64,000 nt of DNA, taken from positions 1,488,001-1,552,000 of the forward strand of contig NZ_JAJEJP010000002.1 in assembly GCF_021390495.1 (NCBI RefSeq), read 5' to 3'. The DNA is from Paraburkholderia sp. ZP32-5 (GTDB lineage Bacteria > Pseudomonadota > Gammaproteobacteria > Burkholderiales > Burkholderiaceae). The stretch's first letter is position 1, and the number at the start of each line of letters is the position of its first letter. The notes beneath the pieces were generated by a model. That model saw only the letters and a list, made by a program, of their open reading frames with translations, ran no database searches and was not told the origin of the DNA. Both the position numbers and the translations under genes were made by a program. Shown here piece by piece: positions 28,102-37,595 of this stretch.

Positions 28102-28839
28102 TTACGCGCCCGTCTTCAGCAGCACCGGATCGGTCAGATACAGCTTCGGGTACATGCGCTGCAGTTCCCGCACCTTCGGCAGATCGTTGACGACGATATA
28201 CGGGTAGTCCGGATGCAGCACGAGGAAATTCTGGTGATAGTTCTCGGCCGGATAAAAGCCCTTGAAGTCCTCCACGCGTGTGACGATCGGCGCTGAAAAC
28301 ACATGCGCGTTGTTCAACTGCGTGATGTAAGACTGCGCGATGCCGCGTTGCTGCGCATTAGCCGGAAAAATCGCCGAGCGATACTGCGTGCCGTGGTCCG
28401 GGCCCTGGTAGTTCAGCTCGGTCGGATCCTGCACGACCGAGAAGAAAACCTGCAATAGCTGGCCGTAGCTGATCTGCGTCGGGTCGTACGTGATCTGCAC
28501 CGACTCGGCGTGACCGGTATCGCCCTCGCTGACGGTCTCGTATTGCGCGGTGCCGGCCGCCCCGCCCGAATAACCGGCGGCAACCTGTTTGACGCCGCGC
28601 ACGTGTTCGAACACGCCTTGAACTCCCCAGAAGCAGCCGCCGGCGAATACGGCGGTCTCGCTATGGCTTGCGCCGACTTTTTCGTCCTGCGTGGGCGCCG
28701 GAATCTTGACCGCCGCTTCGGCCGAGTTCGCGAAGCGCTGCGCGGCGAACACGCTCGCCGCGACAGCGATGCATCCAGCCAGTTTCACGAGGTTTGAACG
28801 CCTGCTGCGAGCCGCGTTACGGACAGAGTTCGATTGCAT
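28102..28839 (-). CDS. msrA: Exported peptide methionine sulfoxide reductase A
   Basis: A 245-residue enzyme that reduces the S-epimer of methionine sulfoxide in proteins. The catalytic cysteine is C69 in the invariant AGGCFWGVQGVFEHV motif. GYSGG, VQITYDPTQISY and AENYHQNFL are further family blocks. An N-terminal leader (basic region to residue 18, then KLAGCIAVAASVFAAQRFAN) makes it periplasmic or membrane-anchored, in contrast to the usual cytoplasmic MsrA. The ATG at 28839 has AAGGA 9-13 bases upstream; an ATG ten codons earlier is possible. It is the third gene of msrB-dipZ-msrA on the minus strand, 45 bases after dipZ, so reducing power probably comes from the DipZ thioredoxin-like domain. 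Confidence 0.93.
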   Translation of the reverse strand: MQSNSVRNAARSRRSNLVKLAGCIAVAASVFAAQRFANSAEAAVKIPAPTQDEKVGASHSETAVFAGGCFWGVQGVFEHVRGVKQVAAGYSGGAAGTAQYETVSEGDTGHAESVQITYDPTQISYGQLLQVFFSVVQDPTELNYQGPDHGTQYRSAIFPANAQQRGIAQSYITQLNNAHVFSAPIVTRVEDFKGFYPAENYHQNFLVLHPDYPYIVVNDLPKVRELQRMYPKLYLTDPVLLKTGA

Positions 28840-28884
28840 GATCTGATTCCTTGAAAATGATTGAGTCATGACGTCCGGCACGGA

Positions 28885-30726
28885 TCAGCCGAACGTGAAC
28901 GAGTACGCTTGCACGCCGGGGTCCAGAAACTCGATCGAGAACGTGTGGTCCGCGATATCGCCGCTCTGGCGCACGAGCTGATACAGACGCTGTTCGGTCA
29001 CGGTGCCGCTGCCGTCGGCGGCGACATCGGTGCCGTGCGCGGCGCCTGGTGCCGCACCATCCACGCTGACGCGGAAACGCACCGGCTTGCCGTCCTTACC
29101 CGGACCCAGCACGAGGTGCAGATCGCGCGCATGAAAGCGGTAGACGATGCGTCCCGATGGCGCTTCAAGCGTCGCCGATTCAGCGCCCACCTTCCATGCA
29201 CCCGCCAGCCCCCAGGCGTTGACGCCGGGCTGTGACGGCGCTGCATAGGTGTGCACCTTGTCTTGCGCTTCGCCGCCGGGCGACGCGAAATTCTCCGCGC
29301 GCTCGTAGCCGATATAGGTTTCCGGCGACTGGATGTCGGCATTGTCGGCGGCCGCCTCGACGCCTTGCGCGCTGGCTTTATCGATACCGATCGCGATCTT
29401 CGAAGCATCGGCATGGCCTGCTTCGGCGAGCAGTTGTTGGATCACCTTTTCCGACTCCGCGTAGTCGCCCTCACCGAAATGGTGATAACGGATCTGCCCT
29501 TTGCCGTCGACGAAGTAATGCGCCGGCCAATACTGATTGTTCAGCGAGCGCCAGATCGCGTAGTTGTTGTCGATCGCGACCGGATAGTCGACCCCGAGGT
29601 CGTGCGTGGCCTTCTTCACGTTGTCGATATTGCGTTCGAACGCGAACTCCGGCGCATGCACGCCGATCACCACGAGCCCCTGATCCTTGTATTTCTGCGC
29701 CCATGCTTTGACATACGGCAGCGAGCGCAGGCAGTTGATGCACGAATAGGTCCAGAAATCGATCAGCACGACTTTGCCCTTCAGGTCCTGCATCGTCAGC
29801 GGCGGCGAATTCAGCCATTGGACGGCGCCGTTGAGCGGCGGCAATACGCCCTCGACCGGCAACGCGGCGGCGGCATCCGGCGTGGGTTGCGCCGCGCGCA
29901 TCATCGCGCCGTTTGCGGCAGGTTGCGCCGACATCATCATGTCGTTGCCCGCGCCGCTAGCTGCGGCGTCGGCCGTCGCTACCGCGTTGCCGGGTGCCGC
30001 ATGAGGCGCGAACCTGTCCACCAGTTTTTGCTCGATGCCGCCGGTCGCGACCGTCGATATCCGCGTCAACAGACCGGTATCCAGACCGAGTGCAATCGCC
30101 ACCACGCCACACAGCATCGCCGCGCCGATGCCGCGGCGAATCCATTCGCCCGCGCCCAGCGAGCGCTTCATCGCCGTAAATACCCGCCCGCCGATCAGCA
30201 GCGCGATGGCGAGCGACGTCGCGGCACCCGCCGCATACGCGAGCAGCAACAGCGTGGTGCCGATGCTGGCGCCTTGCAAGGCCGCGCCGGTCAGCACGAG
30301 GCCGAGAATCGGACCAGCGCACGGCGCCCACAGCAGACCGGTCGCGATGCCCAGCAGAAACGACGAACCGATGCGAGTCTCGCGGCCGTCCGCCTGCGCG
30401 AAGTTCGAAAGGCGATTTCCGACGTTGACCAGCGGACGCATCAAGTGGTCCGCGAAACGTGGAAACAGCAGCGTCAGGCCGAAGATCGCCAGCAACGCGA
30501 CCGCGAGCCAGCGGCCATACTGGTTAGCCTGGGTGACCCAGCCGCCGCCTACCGCGGCGAGCGTGGCGACGAGCGCGAAAGTCAGCGCCATGCCCGCGAG
30601 CAGCGGCAAGCCGCTGCGCACGAAGGGCTGATCGGCGCGCGCGAAAACAAACGGCAGCACGGGCAGAATGCACGGACTGAGAATCGTCAGGGCACCGCCG
30701 AGATAGGCGAGAACGATGAGTAGCAT
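28885..30726 (-). CDS. DipZ-type protein: CcdA membrane domain fused to thioredoxin-like domain
   Basis: A 613-residue electron-transfer protein that should carry reductant from cytoplasmic thioredoxin across the membrane. Residues 1-220 are a CcdA/DsbD-like domain of six hydrophobic segments with the paired cysteines C19 (SPCILPVLPF) and C136 (APCAGPILG). A low-complexity Ala/Met/Pro linker follows at 230-300. Residues 305-450 form a TlpA/thioredoxin-like domain with the active site C329-I-N-C332 (DFWTYSCINCLRSLPY), the variant typical of DipZ. Residues 470-613 form a beta-rich C-terminal domain like the carbohydrate-binding-type domain of mycobacterial DipZ. The ATG at 30726 starts the hydrophobic domain directly; upstream sequence in frame belongs antisense or to the leader of msrB. 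It sits between msrB and msrA and probably reduces both. Confidence 0.92.
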   Translation of the reverse strand: MLLIVLAYLGGALTILSPCILPVLPFVFARADQPFVRSGLPLLAGMALTFALVATLAAVGGGWVTQANQYGRWLAVALLAIFGLTLLFPRFADHLMRPLVNVGNRLSNFAQADGRETRIGSSFLLGIATGLLWAPCAGPILGLVLTGAALQGASIGTTLLLLAYAAGAATSLAIALLIGGRVFTAMKRSLGAGEWIRRGIGAAMLCGVVAIALGLDTGLLTRISTVATGGIEQKLVDRFAPHAAPGNAVATADAAASGAGNDMMMSAQPAANGAMMRAAQPTPDAAAALPVEGVLPPLNGAVQWLNSPPLTMQDLKGKVVLIDFWTYSCINCLRSLPYVKAWAQKYKDQGLVVIGVHAPEFAFERNIDNVKKATHDLGVDYPVAIDNNYAIWRSLNNQYWPAHYFVDGKGQIRYHHFGEGDYAESEKVIQQLLAEAGHADASKIAIGIDKASAQGVEAAADNADIQSPETYIGYERAENFASPGGEAQDKVHTYAAPSQPGVNAWGLAGAWKVGAESATLEAPSGRIVYRFHARDLHLVLGPGKDGKPVRFRVSVDGAAPGAAHGTDVAADGSGTVTEQRLYQLVRQSGDIADHTFSIEFLDPGVQAYSFTFG

Positions 30727-30782
30727 GTGGGTTCCGGACGTTGTTGGAAGCGATTCGTTGTATTCGTTGTCATTGCGCCGGC

Positions 30783-31295
30783 TCAGGCCGCAGCCGGTGT
30801 GAAGGTCAAGGCGACGCCATTCATGCAATAGCGCAGGCCAGTCGGCCGCGGACCATCGTCGAACACGTGACCGAGATGGCCGCCGCAGCGCCGGCAGTGA
30901 ACCTCGGTGCGCGACACGCCGAACGAATGATCCGCGCGCGTGACCACCGCATGGTCGAGCGGCGCCCAGAAGCTCGGCCAGCCGGTGTGGCTGTCGAACT
31001 TCCTGCTCGACGCGAAAAGATCCAGCCGGCAGCCGGCGCAGCCGAATACGCCGGTCCGATGTTCGTCGTTCAACGGACTGCTGTAAGGGCGCTCGGTGCC
31101 TTCGCGGCGCAGTACCGCATACTGCGACGGGCTCAGCAGCGCCTGCCACTGCTCGTCCGTATGGACGACGTCAAAGTGCTCGCCCGTCTCGCTGGCTTCG
31201 ACCGGTGCGGCCTCCCCGACACGCCAGCGGCTCGCGGCCGCCAGCGCCGCCACCGCGGCCGCGCCACCCAACAGGAACTGTCTTCTGCCTTTCAT
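30783..31295 (-). CDS. msrB: Tat-exported peptide methionine sulfoxide reductase B
   Basis: A 170-residue enzyme that reduces the R-epimer of methionine sulfoxide. The N-terminus MKGRRQFLLGGAAAVAAL is a twin-arginine signal, so it is exported folded, with zinc bound. Zinc ligands are C86 and C89 (GCAGC) and C134 and C137 (HCRRCGGHLGHVF). The catalytic cysteine is C157 in RYCMNGVAL, where the family normally has RYCINS. AAGGAG 9-14 bases upstream fixes the ATG at 31295. It is the first gene of msrB-dipZ-msrA, and the promoter must lie in the 225-base gap shared with the divergent two-component genes. Confidence 0.94.
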   Translation of the reverse strand: MKGRRQFLLGGAAAVAALAAASRWRVGEAAPVEASETGEHFDVVHTDEQWQALLSPSQYAVLRREGTERPYSSPLNDEHRTGVFGCAGCRLDLFASSRKFDSHTGWPSFWAPLDHAVVTRADHSFGVSRTEVHCRRCGGHLGHVFDDGPRPTGLRYCMNGVALTFTPAAA

Positions 31296-31520
31296 GATGT
31301 GCGCTCCTTGCGCCGAATTCACGGCAACTGCGGCTATGCTAGGGCGACAGCGGTATCGAAGTCCTCACGAAAAGTTAAATTAAATGTGATAACTCGGCGG
31401 CCGGAAATTTTGCACAATGGCGCTACGGCCGGCTTCGTCGCGAAGTCCGCTTTTTTCGACCGCTTTCTTAACTTTTTCCAACCGCATCGACCCCGCCCCC
31501 GCGCGCGTCTGAACGCTTCC

Positions 31521-32267
31521 ATGGACCACCCGAAACGTATCCTGATCGTCGAAGACGACGTCGACATCGCCACCGTGCTGAGTATTCATCTGCGCGACGA
31601 GCGCTATGAGGTCGTGCATAGCGCCGACGGCAACGAAGGACTTCGACTGCTGGAGCAAGGCGGCTGGGACGCGCTGATCCTCGACCTGATGCTGCCCGCC
31701 GTCGACGGCCTCGAAATCTGCCGGCGCGCCCGCGCGATGACCCGCTACACGCCGATCATCATCACCAGCGCGCGGTCGAGCGAAGTGCACCGGATTCTCG
31801 GCCTCGAACTGGGCGCCGACGACTATCTGGCGAAGCCGTTCTCGGTACTCGAACTGGTCGCGCGCGTGAAAGCCCTGCTGCGGCGCGTCGAAGCGCTGGC
31901 CAGAGATTCGCGGATCGACGCGGGCAGCCTGCGCGTCGCGGGTCTGACGATCGATCCGCTGACACGTGAAGCCACGGTGGACGGCAAGTCTCTCGAACTG
32001 ACGCCGCGTGAATTCGATCTGCTGTATTTCTTCGCGCGGCATCCCGGCAAGGTGTTTTCGCGGATCGACCTGCTCGACGCGGTGTGGGGCTATCAGCACG
32101 AGGGCTACGAGCATACGGTCAACACGCACATCAACCGGCTGCGAGCGAAGATCGAAATCGATCCCGCGCAACCGGAGCGCATCCTGACCGTGTGGGGACG
32201 CGGTTACAAACTGGCGGCACCAGGCGACACGCCCGCGCCCGCCGACGCACACAAGGACACCCCGTGA
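31521..32267 (+). CDS. OmpR-family response regulator
   Basis: A 248-residue DNA-binding response regulator. The receiver domain has acidic residues E11-D12-D13, phosphoacceptor D55 (LILDLMLP), T/S in IIITSARSS and K105 (DDYLAKPFS). The winged-helix output domain covers about 135-235 (LELTPREFDLLYFFARHPG, then YEHTVNTHINRLRAKIE, WGRGYKL). The ATG at 31521 is chosen by alignment with the family start; the open frame extends far upstream through antisense msrB sequence. Its stop overlaps the histidine kinase GTG start (GTGA), so they are translationally coupled. Divergent from msrB-dipZ-msrA, it is the likely activator of that operon; the stimulus is unknown but an oxidative envelope signal would fit. 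Confidence 0.93.
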   Translation: MDHPKRILIVEDDVDIATVLSIHLRDERYEVVHSADGNEGLRLLEQGGWDALILDLMLPAVDGLEICRRARAMTRYTPIIITSARSSEVHRILGLELGADDYLAKPFSVLELVARVKALLRRVEALARDSRIDAGSLRVAGLTIDPLTREATVDGKSLELTPREFDLLYFFARHPGKVFSRIDLLDAVWGYQHEGYEHTVNTHINRLRAKIEIDPAQPERILTVWGRGYKLAAPGDTPAPADAHKDTP

Positions 32268-33754
32268 ACCTGACCCTGACGCAGCGGCTCTCGCTGGTGT
32301 TTTCCGCGCTGCTGCTGGCATGCTGCGGCGCGTCGGCGTGGCTGCAGATCCGCTCCAGCGATCTGCACGAAATGGAAGTCGTGCAAAACCTGTCGCGCGA
32401 CCTCGCCGATCACATCGCTCATCGCACCACGCTGATGGACGCGAATGGTCTGCGACCCGACGCGGTGCGTCAGTTGTTCGGTCAGTTGATGCGGGTCAAT
32501 CCGAGCGTCGAGGTGTATCTGCTCGACAGTCAGGGGCATATCCAGGGAGACGATGCGCCCGTGGGCCATGTGAAGCGCGACAAGGTCGATCTCGCGCCGA
32601 TCCGGCAATTCATTTCCGGCCACGCGTTGCCGATTCTCGGCGACGATCCGCGCAGCGTCGACGGCAAAAAGGTGTTCAGCGCCGCGCCGTTACGGCTGAC
32701 CGGCGAGCAGCCGTCCGGCTATATCTATGTCGTGCTGCTCGGCGAAGAACACGACGCGCTCGCCGCGCGCGTGGCCGCCAGTTCGGTGCTGCGCACCACG
32801 CTGTGGTCGATGGCGCTGGTCGCGCTGCTCGGCCTCGTCGCGGGCCTGTTCGCGTTCGATCTGATCACGCGGCCGCTGCGCAGACTGACCGAAGCGATGC
32901 GCCGCTTCGACGCCGATGGTGAGCCCGATACGCAGCCGGCGGTACCGCGTTCGGCAGCGGCCGGCCGGCGTGACGATATCGCGGTGCTCGAAACTACCTT
33001 CGCGCAGATGGCGAGCCGCATCGGCGAACAATGGCGCGCACTGACCCGACAGGACCAGCAGCGGCGCGAACTGATCGCCAATATCTCGCACGACCTGCGC
33101 ACGCCGCTGACCTCGCTGCACGGCTATCTGGAGATGCTGTCGCTGAAGGCGGACACGCTCGGCGAAACGGAACGCAAGCGCTATCTGGCGATCGCGCTCG
33201 CGCAAAGCATCAAAGTCGGGCGACTCGCGCAGGCCTTATTCGAACTGGCGCGGCTCGAACACGGCAGCGTACAGCTCGCGCTCGAACAGTTCTCGCTGGC
33301 CGATCTGGTGCAGGACGTGTTCCAGAAATTCGAGCTGCCGGCCGCGGCGCGACATATCCGGCTGCGCGCCAACATCCCTGCCCGGCTGCCGAACGTCAGC
33401 GCTGACCTCGGCATGATCGAGCGCGTGCTGACGAACCTGCTCGATAACGCGGTTCGCCACACGCCGGCGAACGGTGAGATCACCGTCGATCTCGTGGCTC
33501 AGGACGGCAAGGTGTCGGTGACGGTCAGCGACACCGGCCCGGGCATTCCCGCAACACAGCGCGACGGACTGTTCGAACGCCCGCTCAGTTCGGGCGGCGC
33601 GCAAGGCGGCGGTCTTGGATTGCTGATCGTGCAGCGCATGCTGCAGTTGCATCACTGCCAGATCCGCCTGCTCGATCGCGCGGAAACCGGCGCCGCATTC
33701 CGCTTCGATCTGCCGGCCGCGGAGAAGCTGACGGTTGCGAGTATTGCGCAGTGA
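32264..33754 (+). CDS. Sensor histidine kinase
   Basis: A 496-residue EnvZ-class membrane kinase. TM1 lies at about 8-28 and TM2 at about 178-200, enclosing a 150-residue periplasmic sensor domain. A HAMP linker follows (ITRPLRRLTEAMRRFDADGE). The dimerisation/phosphoacceptor helix carries H276 in ANISHDLRTPLTSLHGYLEM. The ATPase domain has the N box NLLDNAVRHTP, G1 DTGPGIP and G2 GGGLGLLIVQ. The start is GTG at 32264, overlapping the response-regulator stop. No cysteine or methionine cluster that would betray a redox sensor is visible in the periplasmic part. Together with the regulator it forms a complete two-component system divergent from the methionine sulfoxide repair genes. Confidence 0.94.
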   Translation: MNLTLTQRLSLVFSALLLACCGASAWLQIRSSDLHEMEVVQNLSRDLADHIAHRTTLMDANGLRPDAVRQLFGQLMRVNPSVEVYLLDSQGHIQGDDAPVGHVKRDKVDLAPIRQFISGHALPILGDDPRSVDGKKVFSAAPLRLTGEQPSGYIYVVLLGEEHDALAARVAASSVLRTTLWSMALVALLGLVAGLFAFDLITRPLRRLTEAMRRFDADGEPDTQPAVPRSAAAGRRDDIAVLETTFAQMASRIGEQWRALTRQDQQRRELIANISHDLRTPLTSLHGYLEMLSLKADTLGETERKRYLAIALAQSIKVGRLAQALFELARLEHGSVQLALEQFSLADLVQDVFQKFELPAAARHIRLRANIPARLPNVSADLGMIERVLTNLLDNAVRHTPANGEITVDLVAQDGKVSVTVSDTGPGIPATQRDGLFERPLSSGGAQGGGLGLLIVQRMLQLHHCQIRLLDRAETGAAFRFDLPAAEKLTVASIAQ

Positions 33755-33795
33755 GCCGCTGCCCGCTCAACTGAGATGCACGCTTAAACCCGCGC

Positions 33796-34776
33796 TCAAA
33801 CCTCATCGGCGAGACACGGCACGAGACTGCGGTCCGGCAACTCGCCAATCCCCTTCAACCGCTGCGCCATGAACTCGCGCAGCACACGAACCTTGGTCGA
33901 AAAGCGCCGGTTCGGCAGATACGCCATGTAGATCTGCCGGCCGGTCAACGCGTTGGCGAGCCGGTAATCGGGCAGCACGACTTCGAGTTCGCCAGCGACC
34001 AGCAGATCGCGAATCAGCCAGATCTCGAACTCGGCGATGCCGAGCCCCGCGCGGGTCGTTTCGAGCAGCAGTTCCGAGTGATCGGATTGCAGATTGCCCG
34101 AAGGCAGAATCGACTGCGCGCTCTGGCCGTTTTTCTTCAGATGCCAACGCGGATCGCCCTCCGGATGCAGATAGCGCAAGCAGTTGTGTTGCGCGAGATC
34201 GGCCGGCGTGCGCGGCCGTCCGCGTCGCGCGAGGTACGCGGGCGATGCGCACAGGATGCTGTCGTTGCGCGATAACGGCTGCACGATCAGGTTGTCCAGA
34301 TAGTTCTCTCCCTCGTGGATATCGAGGTCGAAGCCGCCCATCACCATGTCGTTGTGGTTGTCGGTCAGGCGCAGATCGAGCTGCACGGCCGGATAGAGTT
34401 CGAGGAACGGCGCCACCAGCGGCGCCAGATAGCGCCGCCCGAACGCGACCGGCGCGGTCAGCTTCAGCGGCCCGCTCGGCGCCGCATCGAGTTCGGCCAC
34501 CACGCGCAGCGTGTCGTCGAGGTCCGCGATCATCGATACCGCGCGCGCGTGATACAGGCTGCCGGCCTCGGTCAGCGCGACGTGATGCGTCGAGCGATGC
34601 AGCAGCGGCACGCCGAGCATCGCCTCCAGCGCGCCGATCTTGCGCGCGATCGTCGAAGTGGCCACCTTCAGCTCGCGTGCGGCCGCGGAAAAGCTGCCCA
34701 GTTCGACGATCCGCACGAGCGCGCGCATCGCGCTCAGATGGTCCAGGCCGACTTCTTTCGCATTTTTCGAAGGCAT
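33796..34776 (-). CDS. LysR-family regulator
   Basis: A 326-residue regulator with a canonical helix-turn-helix (LSAMRALVRIVELGSFSAAA, RELKVATSTIARKIGALEAM, LLHRSTHHVALTEAG) and an effector domain of the DsdC/AaeR-like, CrgA group (LTAPVAFGRRYLAPLVAPFL). It is convergent with the histidine kinase gene and divergent from the asparaginase gene over 105 bases, the usual arrangement for a LysR protein controlling its neighbour. The gap has an AT-rich core (34810-34855). It probably controls the asparaginase and amino-acid uptake operon, with asparagine, aspartate or glutamate as possible effectors; this is inference. The ATG at 34776 has no clear Shine-Dalgarno sequence. Confidence 0.92.
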   Translation of the reverse strand: MPSKNAKEVGLDHLSAMRALVRIVELGSFSAAARELKVATSTIARKIGALEAMLGVPLLHRSTHHVALTEAGSLYHARAVSMIADLDDTLRVVAELDAAPSGPLKLTAPVAFGRRYLAPLVAPFLELYPAVQLDLRLTDNHNDMVMGGFDLDIHEGENYLDNLIVQPLSRNDSILCASPAYLARRGRPRTPADLAQHNCLRYLHPEGDPRWHLKKNGQSAQSILPSGNLQSDHSELLLETTRAGLGIAEFEIWLIRDLLVAGELEVVLPDYRLANALTGRQIYMAYLPNRRFSTKVRVLREFMAQRLKGIGELPDRSLVPCLADEV

Positions 34777-34881
34777 GTTTGTGTTGCGTCCAGTGCAAAA
34801 CCATTTTCGAAATTACGTCTAAATGCTTTTTTTTGCAATAATTAAACTCGCCGTTATCTGCTCCAAATCCAAACCAATGCA

Positions 34882-35901
34882 ATGACCTTCCCTTCGCACG
34901 TCCCGCTCGTCGTCGCCACCCGTAACGCTCATGTGGAGCGGATCCACTGGGGATCGGTGGCGGTGGTCGATGCCTCCGGCACGTTGCTGGCCCATGCGGG
35001 CGATCCGCACGCATGGGTGTTTTCCCGCTCGACGTTAAAGCCCTTCCAGGCGCTGCCGTTCGTACGCGACGGCGGCCCGAATCATTTCGGGTTCACTGCG
35101 GCCGAATTGGCGCTGAGCTGCGCGAGCCACGGCGGCGAAGACATTCACGTCGACGCGGTCACGTCGATGCTCGCGAAGATCGGCGTCGCCGAATCCGACC
35201 TACGCTGCGGCGTGCATATGCCCGACCACTACGGCGAAAACGATTTGCCGCCGCGCGGCAGCGTATTCGACCAGCGCCATCACAACTGCTCGGGCAAGCA
35301 TGCGGGTTTTCTCGGCTACTGCTGCATGCACGGCTATGCGCGCGAGAGCTATCTCGAACGCGATCACGAACTGCAGCAGCAGATCAGCGGCGAAGTCGCG
35401 CGGCTCGCCGGATTGCCCGCGTCCGAGCTGTGGTTCGGTATCGACGGATGCAGCGCGCCGAATATCGGCATGCCGCTGTCGCGTCTCGCGATGATGTGGG
35501 GCAAGCTCGCCACCGGCGTATCCGGCGCCGACGCGCCAACCGACGCGGCGCTCGAACGCATTTTCTCGGCGATGGCCGCGCATCCGAAGATGGTGTCGGG
35601 CACCGGCCGCTGCGATCTCGCGCTTGCCGAAGCATCGAACGGCGACTGGGTCGCCAAGGTCGGCGCCGACGGTGTGCACACGATCGGTGTGCGCAGCAGC
35701 GGTATCGGCGTCGCGGTGAAGATGGCCGACGGCGACTTCAGCGCGGTGTACGCCACCACGATCGCCGTGCTGCAGCAGCTCGGCCTGCCGCTCGAAACCG
35801 AAGGCACGGCGCTCGCGAAATGGGCCGACCCGGTGCTGCGCAACGTGCGCGGCGCGGCGGTCGGCCAACTGAAGGCCACCGTGCAACTGACATGGGCATG
35901 A
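34882..35901 (+). CDS. L-asparaginase, PF06089 (Rhizobium-type) family
   Basis: A 339-residue enzyme expected to hydrolyse L-asparagine to aspartate and ammonia. It belongs to the thermolabile Rhizobium etli type rather than the AnsA/AnsB or plant types: the serine-lysine pair occurs in [14 protein letters not shown], followed by [12 protein letters not shown], the [14 protein letters not shown] block with metal-binding and catalytic Cys/Lys residues, and [12 protein letters not shown]. Length matches the family. No signal peptide, so cytoplasmic. It is immediately followed (4 bases) by the ATPase gene of an acidic amino-acid ABC importer and is probably its first cistron, so the operon would import and deamidate asparagine or supply aspartate. 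Confidence 0.93.
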   Translation: MTFPSHVPLVVATRNAHVERIHWGSVAVVDASGTLLAHAGDPHAWVFSRSTLKPFQALPFVRDGGPNHFGFTAAELALSCASHGGEDIHVDAVTSMLAKIGVAESDLRCGVHMPDHYGENDLPPRGSVFDQRHHNCSGKHAGFLGYCCMHGYARESYLERDHELQQQISGEVARLAGLPASELWFGIDGCSAPNIGMPLSRLAMMWGKLATGVSGADAPTDAALERIFSAMAAHPKMVSGTGRCDLALAEASNGDWVAKVGADGVHTIGVRSSGIGVAVKMADGDFSAVYATTIAVLQQLGLPLETEGTALAKWADPVLRNVRGAAVGQLKATVQLTWA

Positions 35902-35905
35902 ACCG

Positions 35906-36676
35906 ATGGGCATGAACGACAGCGCGAAGCTCGCCAGCGCCGCGGCACTCGTGTCGCTGCGCGGCGTGAACAAATCGTTCGGCGCGCAGCAGGTGCTGTT
36001 CGACGTCGATCTCGATGTCGCGCCGGGCGAAGTGGTCGTCGTGATCGGCCCGTCGGGCTCGGGCAAGTCGACGCTGTGTCGCTGCATCAACCGGCTGGAG
36101 ACGATCGACTCCGGCGAGATTCTGCTGGCGGGCGAACGGCTGCCCGAAGAAGGCCGAGCGCTCGCCGCAATGCGCGCGCAGATCGGCATGGTGTTCCAGT
36201 CGTTCAACCTGTTCTCGCACCGCACGGTGCTGGAGAACGTCGCGATGGGGCCGCGCAAGGTGCTGCGCCAGTCGCGCGGCGAAGCCGAGGCGATCGCGCG
36301 CCGGCTGCTCGCGCGCGTCGGTCTCGCGCACAAGGCCGATGCGGTGCCGGCCGAGCTATCGGGCGGCCAGCAGCAGCGCGTCGCGTTGGCGCGCGCGCTG
36401 GCGATGCAGCCGAAGGTGATGCTGTTCGACGAACCCACCTCCGCGCTCGACCCGGAGATGGTCAGCGAAGTGCTCGCCGTGATGCTCGAACTCGCGCAAA
36501 GCGGCATGACGATGGTCGTCGTCACGCATGAGATGGGTTTTGCGCGCCAGGCGGCAGACCGCATCGTCTTTATGGACGGCGGGCGCATCGTCGAAATCGC
36601 CGAGCCCGATGCTTTCTTCAGCGCGCCTCGCTCGGAGCGGGCGCGCGATTTTCTGTCCAGGATTCTGGAACACTGA
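35906..36676 (+). CDS. Amino-acid ABC transporter ATPase (GltL/GlnQ type)
   Basis: A 256-residue polar amino-acid importer ATPase. Walker A is GPSGSGKST, the Q-loop is [19 protein letters not shown], the signature is LSGGQQQR, Walker B is [15 protein letters not shown] and the switch histidine lies in [11 protein letters not shown]. It begins four bases after the asparaginase stop. The ATG at 35906 and one two codons later are both possible; the first 13 residues are variable. It energises the two permeases encoded at 37596-39136 with the binding protein between. Confidence 0.95.
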   Translation: MGMNDSAKLASAAALVSLRGVNKSFGAQQVLFDVDLDVAPGEVVVVIGPSGSGKSTLCRCINRLETIDSGEILLAGERLPEEGRALAAMRAQIGMVFQSFNLFSHRTVLENVAMGPRKVLRQSRGEAEAIARRLLARVGLAHKADAVPAELSGGQQQRVALARALAMQPKVMLFDEPTSALDPEMVSEVLAVMLELAQSGMTMVVVTHEMGFARQAADRIVFMDGGRIVEIAEPDAFFSAPRSERARDFLSRILEH

Positions 36677-36728
36677 TTTTTATCGACAGGCAGAACCACG
36701 CTGCCCGTATAACAGAGGAGATACCACC

Positions 36729-37565
36729 ATGCGTTTGAAATCGATTGCGGTGCTGGCTTCGTGCGTCGCCGGCACGCTCTTCGCGGCGATCGCGCCGGCC
36801 CACGCGGAAACCTTCCCGGCCGATTCGACGATGGCGAAGATCCAGAAGAAAGGCAAGCTGGTGGTGGGCACGTCGCTCAATACGCTGATGTTCTCGGTGC
36901 GCAATCCGATGACCGGGCAGACCGAGGGCTTCGAAGGCGATCTCGCGCGCCTGCTCGCGAAGAAGCTGACCGGCTCGGAGGACAACGTCGAATGGGTCAA
37001 GACGACCACTGAAAACCGCTTGCCGTTCGTGCAGAACGGCCGCGTCGACGTGGTGATCGCGACGCTGACGATCAACGACGCGCGCAAGAAGGTGATCGGC
37101 TTCGCGGGCCCCTACTACATCGCCGGCCAGGACATCCTGACCCAACGCTCGAACACGTCGATCCGGAGCGTGACCGATCTGAACGGCAAGACTGCCTGCG
37201 TGCTGAACGGCACGACTGTCCAGGACAACGTGACGAAGCTCGCGCCGCAGACCAAATTCGTGACGTTCAACGACACGGCCGCGTGCGTCGAAGGTGTCGC
37301 CGATGGCCGCTTCGATGCGTACGTCGACGATGGCGCGACACTCGCGGGCGAATCGCTGCGTCAGCCGAACAAATTCCGTATCGTCGGCAAGCCGTTCACG
37401 CAGGAGCCGTACGGGATCGGTGTCGCGAAGGATGACGCGGTATTCCGTCAATGGATCGACACGCAGCTCGAGCAGTCGCTCAAGGACGGCACGTGGAACA
37501 AGCTGTACGCGAAGGACCTCGAAGGCACGTTCGGCAAGCCGCAAGTGCCGACGATCGAGCGTTGA
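36729..37565 (+). CDS. Acidic amino-acid ABC transporter binding protein
   Basis: A 278-residue periplasmic binding protein of family 3. The signal peptide MRLKSIAVLASCVAGTLFAA ends at APAHA before ETFPADS. The mature protein shows KLVVGTSLNTLMFSVRNP and GQTEGFEGDLARLLAKKL, where family members place ligand contacts, and DGRFDAYVDDG in the second lobe. It resembles GluB/GltI-type glutamate and aspartate binders. The run GAGGAG at 36716-36721 precedes the ATG at 36729. Gene order (ATPase, binding protein, two permeases) makes the importer complete. Confidence 0.93.
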   Translation: MRLKSIAVLASCVAGTLFAAIAPAHAETFPADSTMAKIQKKGKLVVGTSLNTLMFSVRNPMTGQTEGFEGDLARLLAKKLTGSEDNVEWVKTTTENRLPFVQNGRVDVVIATLTINDARKKVIGFAGPYYIAGQDILTQRSNTSIRSVTDLNGKTACVLNGTTVQDNVTKLAPQTKFVTFNDTAACVEGVADGRFDAYVDDGATLAGESLRQPNKFRIVGKPFTQEPYGIGVAKDDAVFRQWIDTQLEQSLKDGTWNKLYAKDLEGTFGKPQVPTIER

Positions 37566-37595
37566 TCCCTGGTTGATTGCCGAGCCGCTGCCTGC

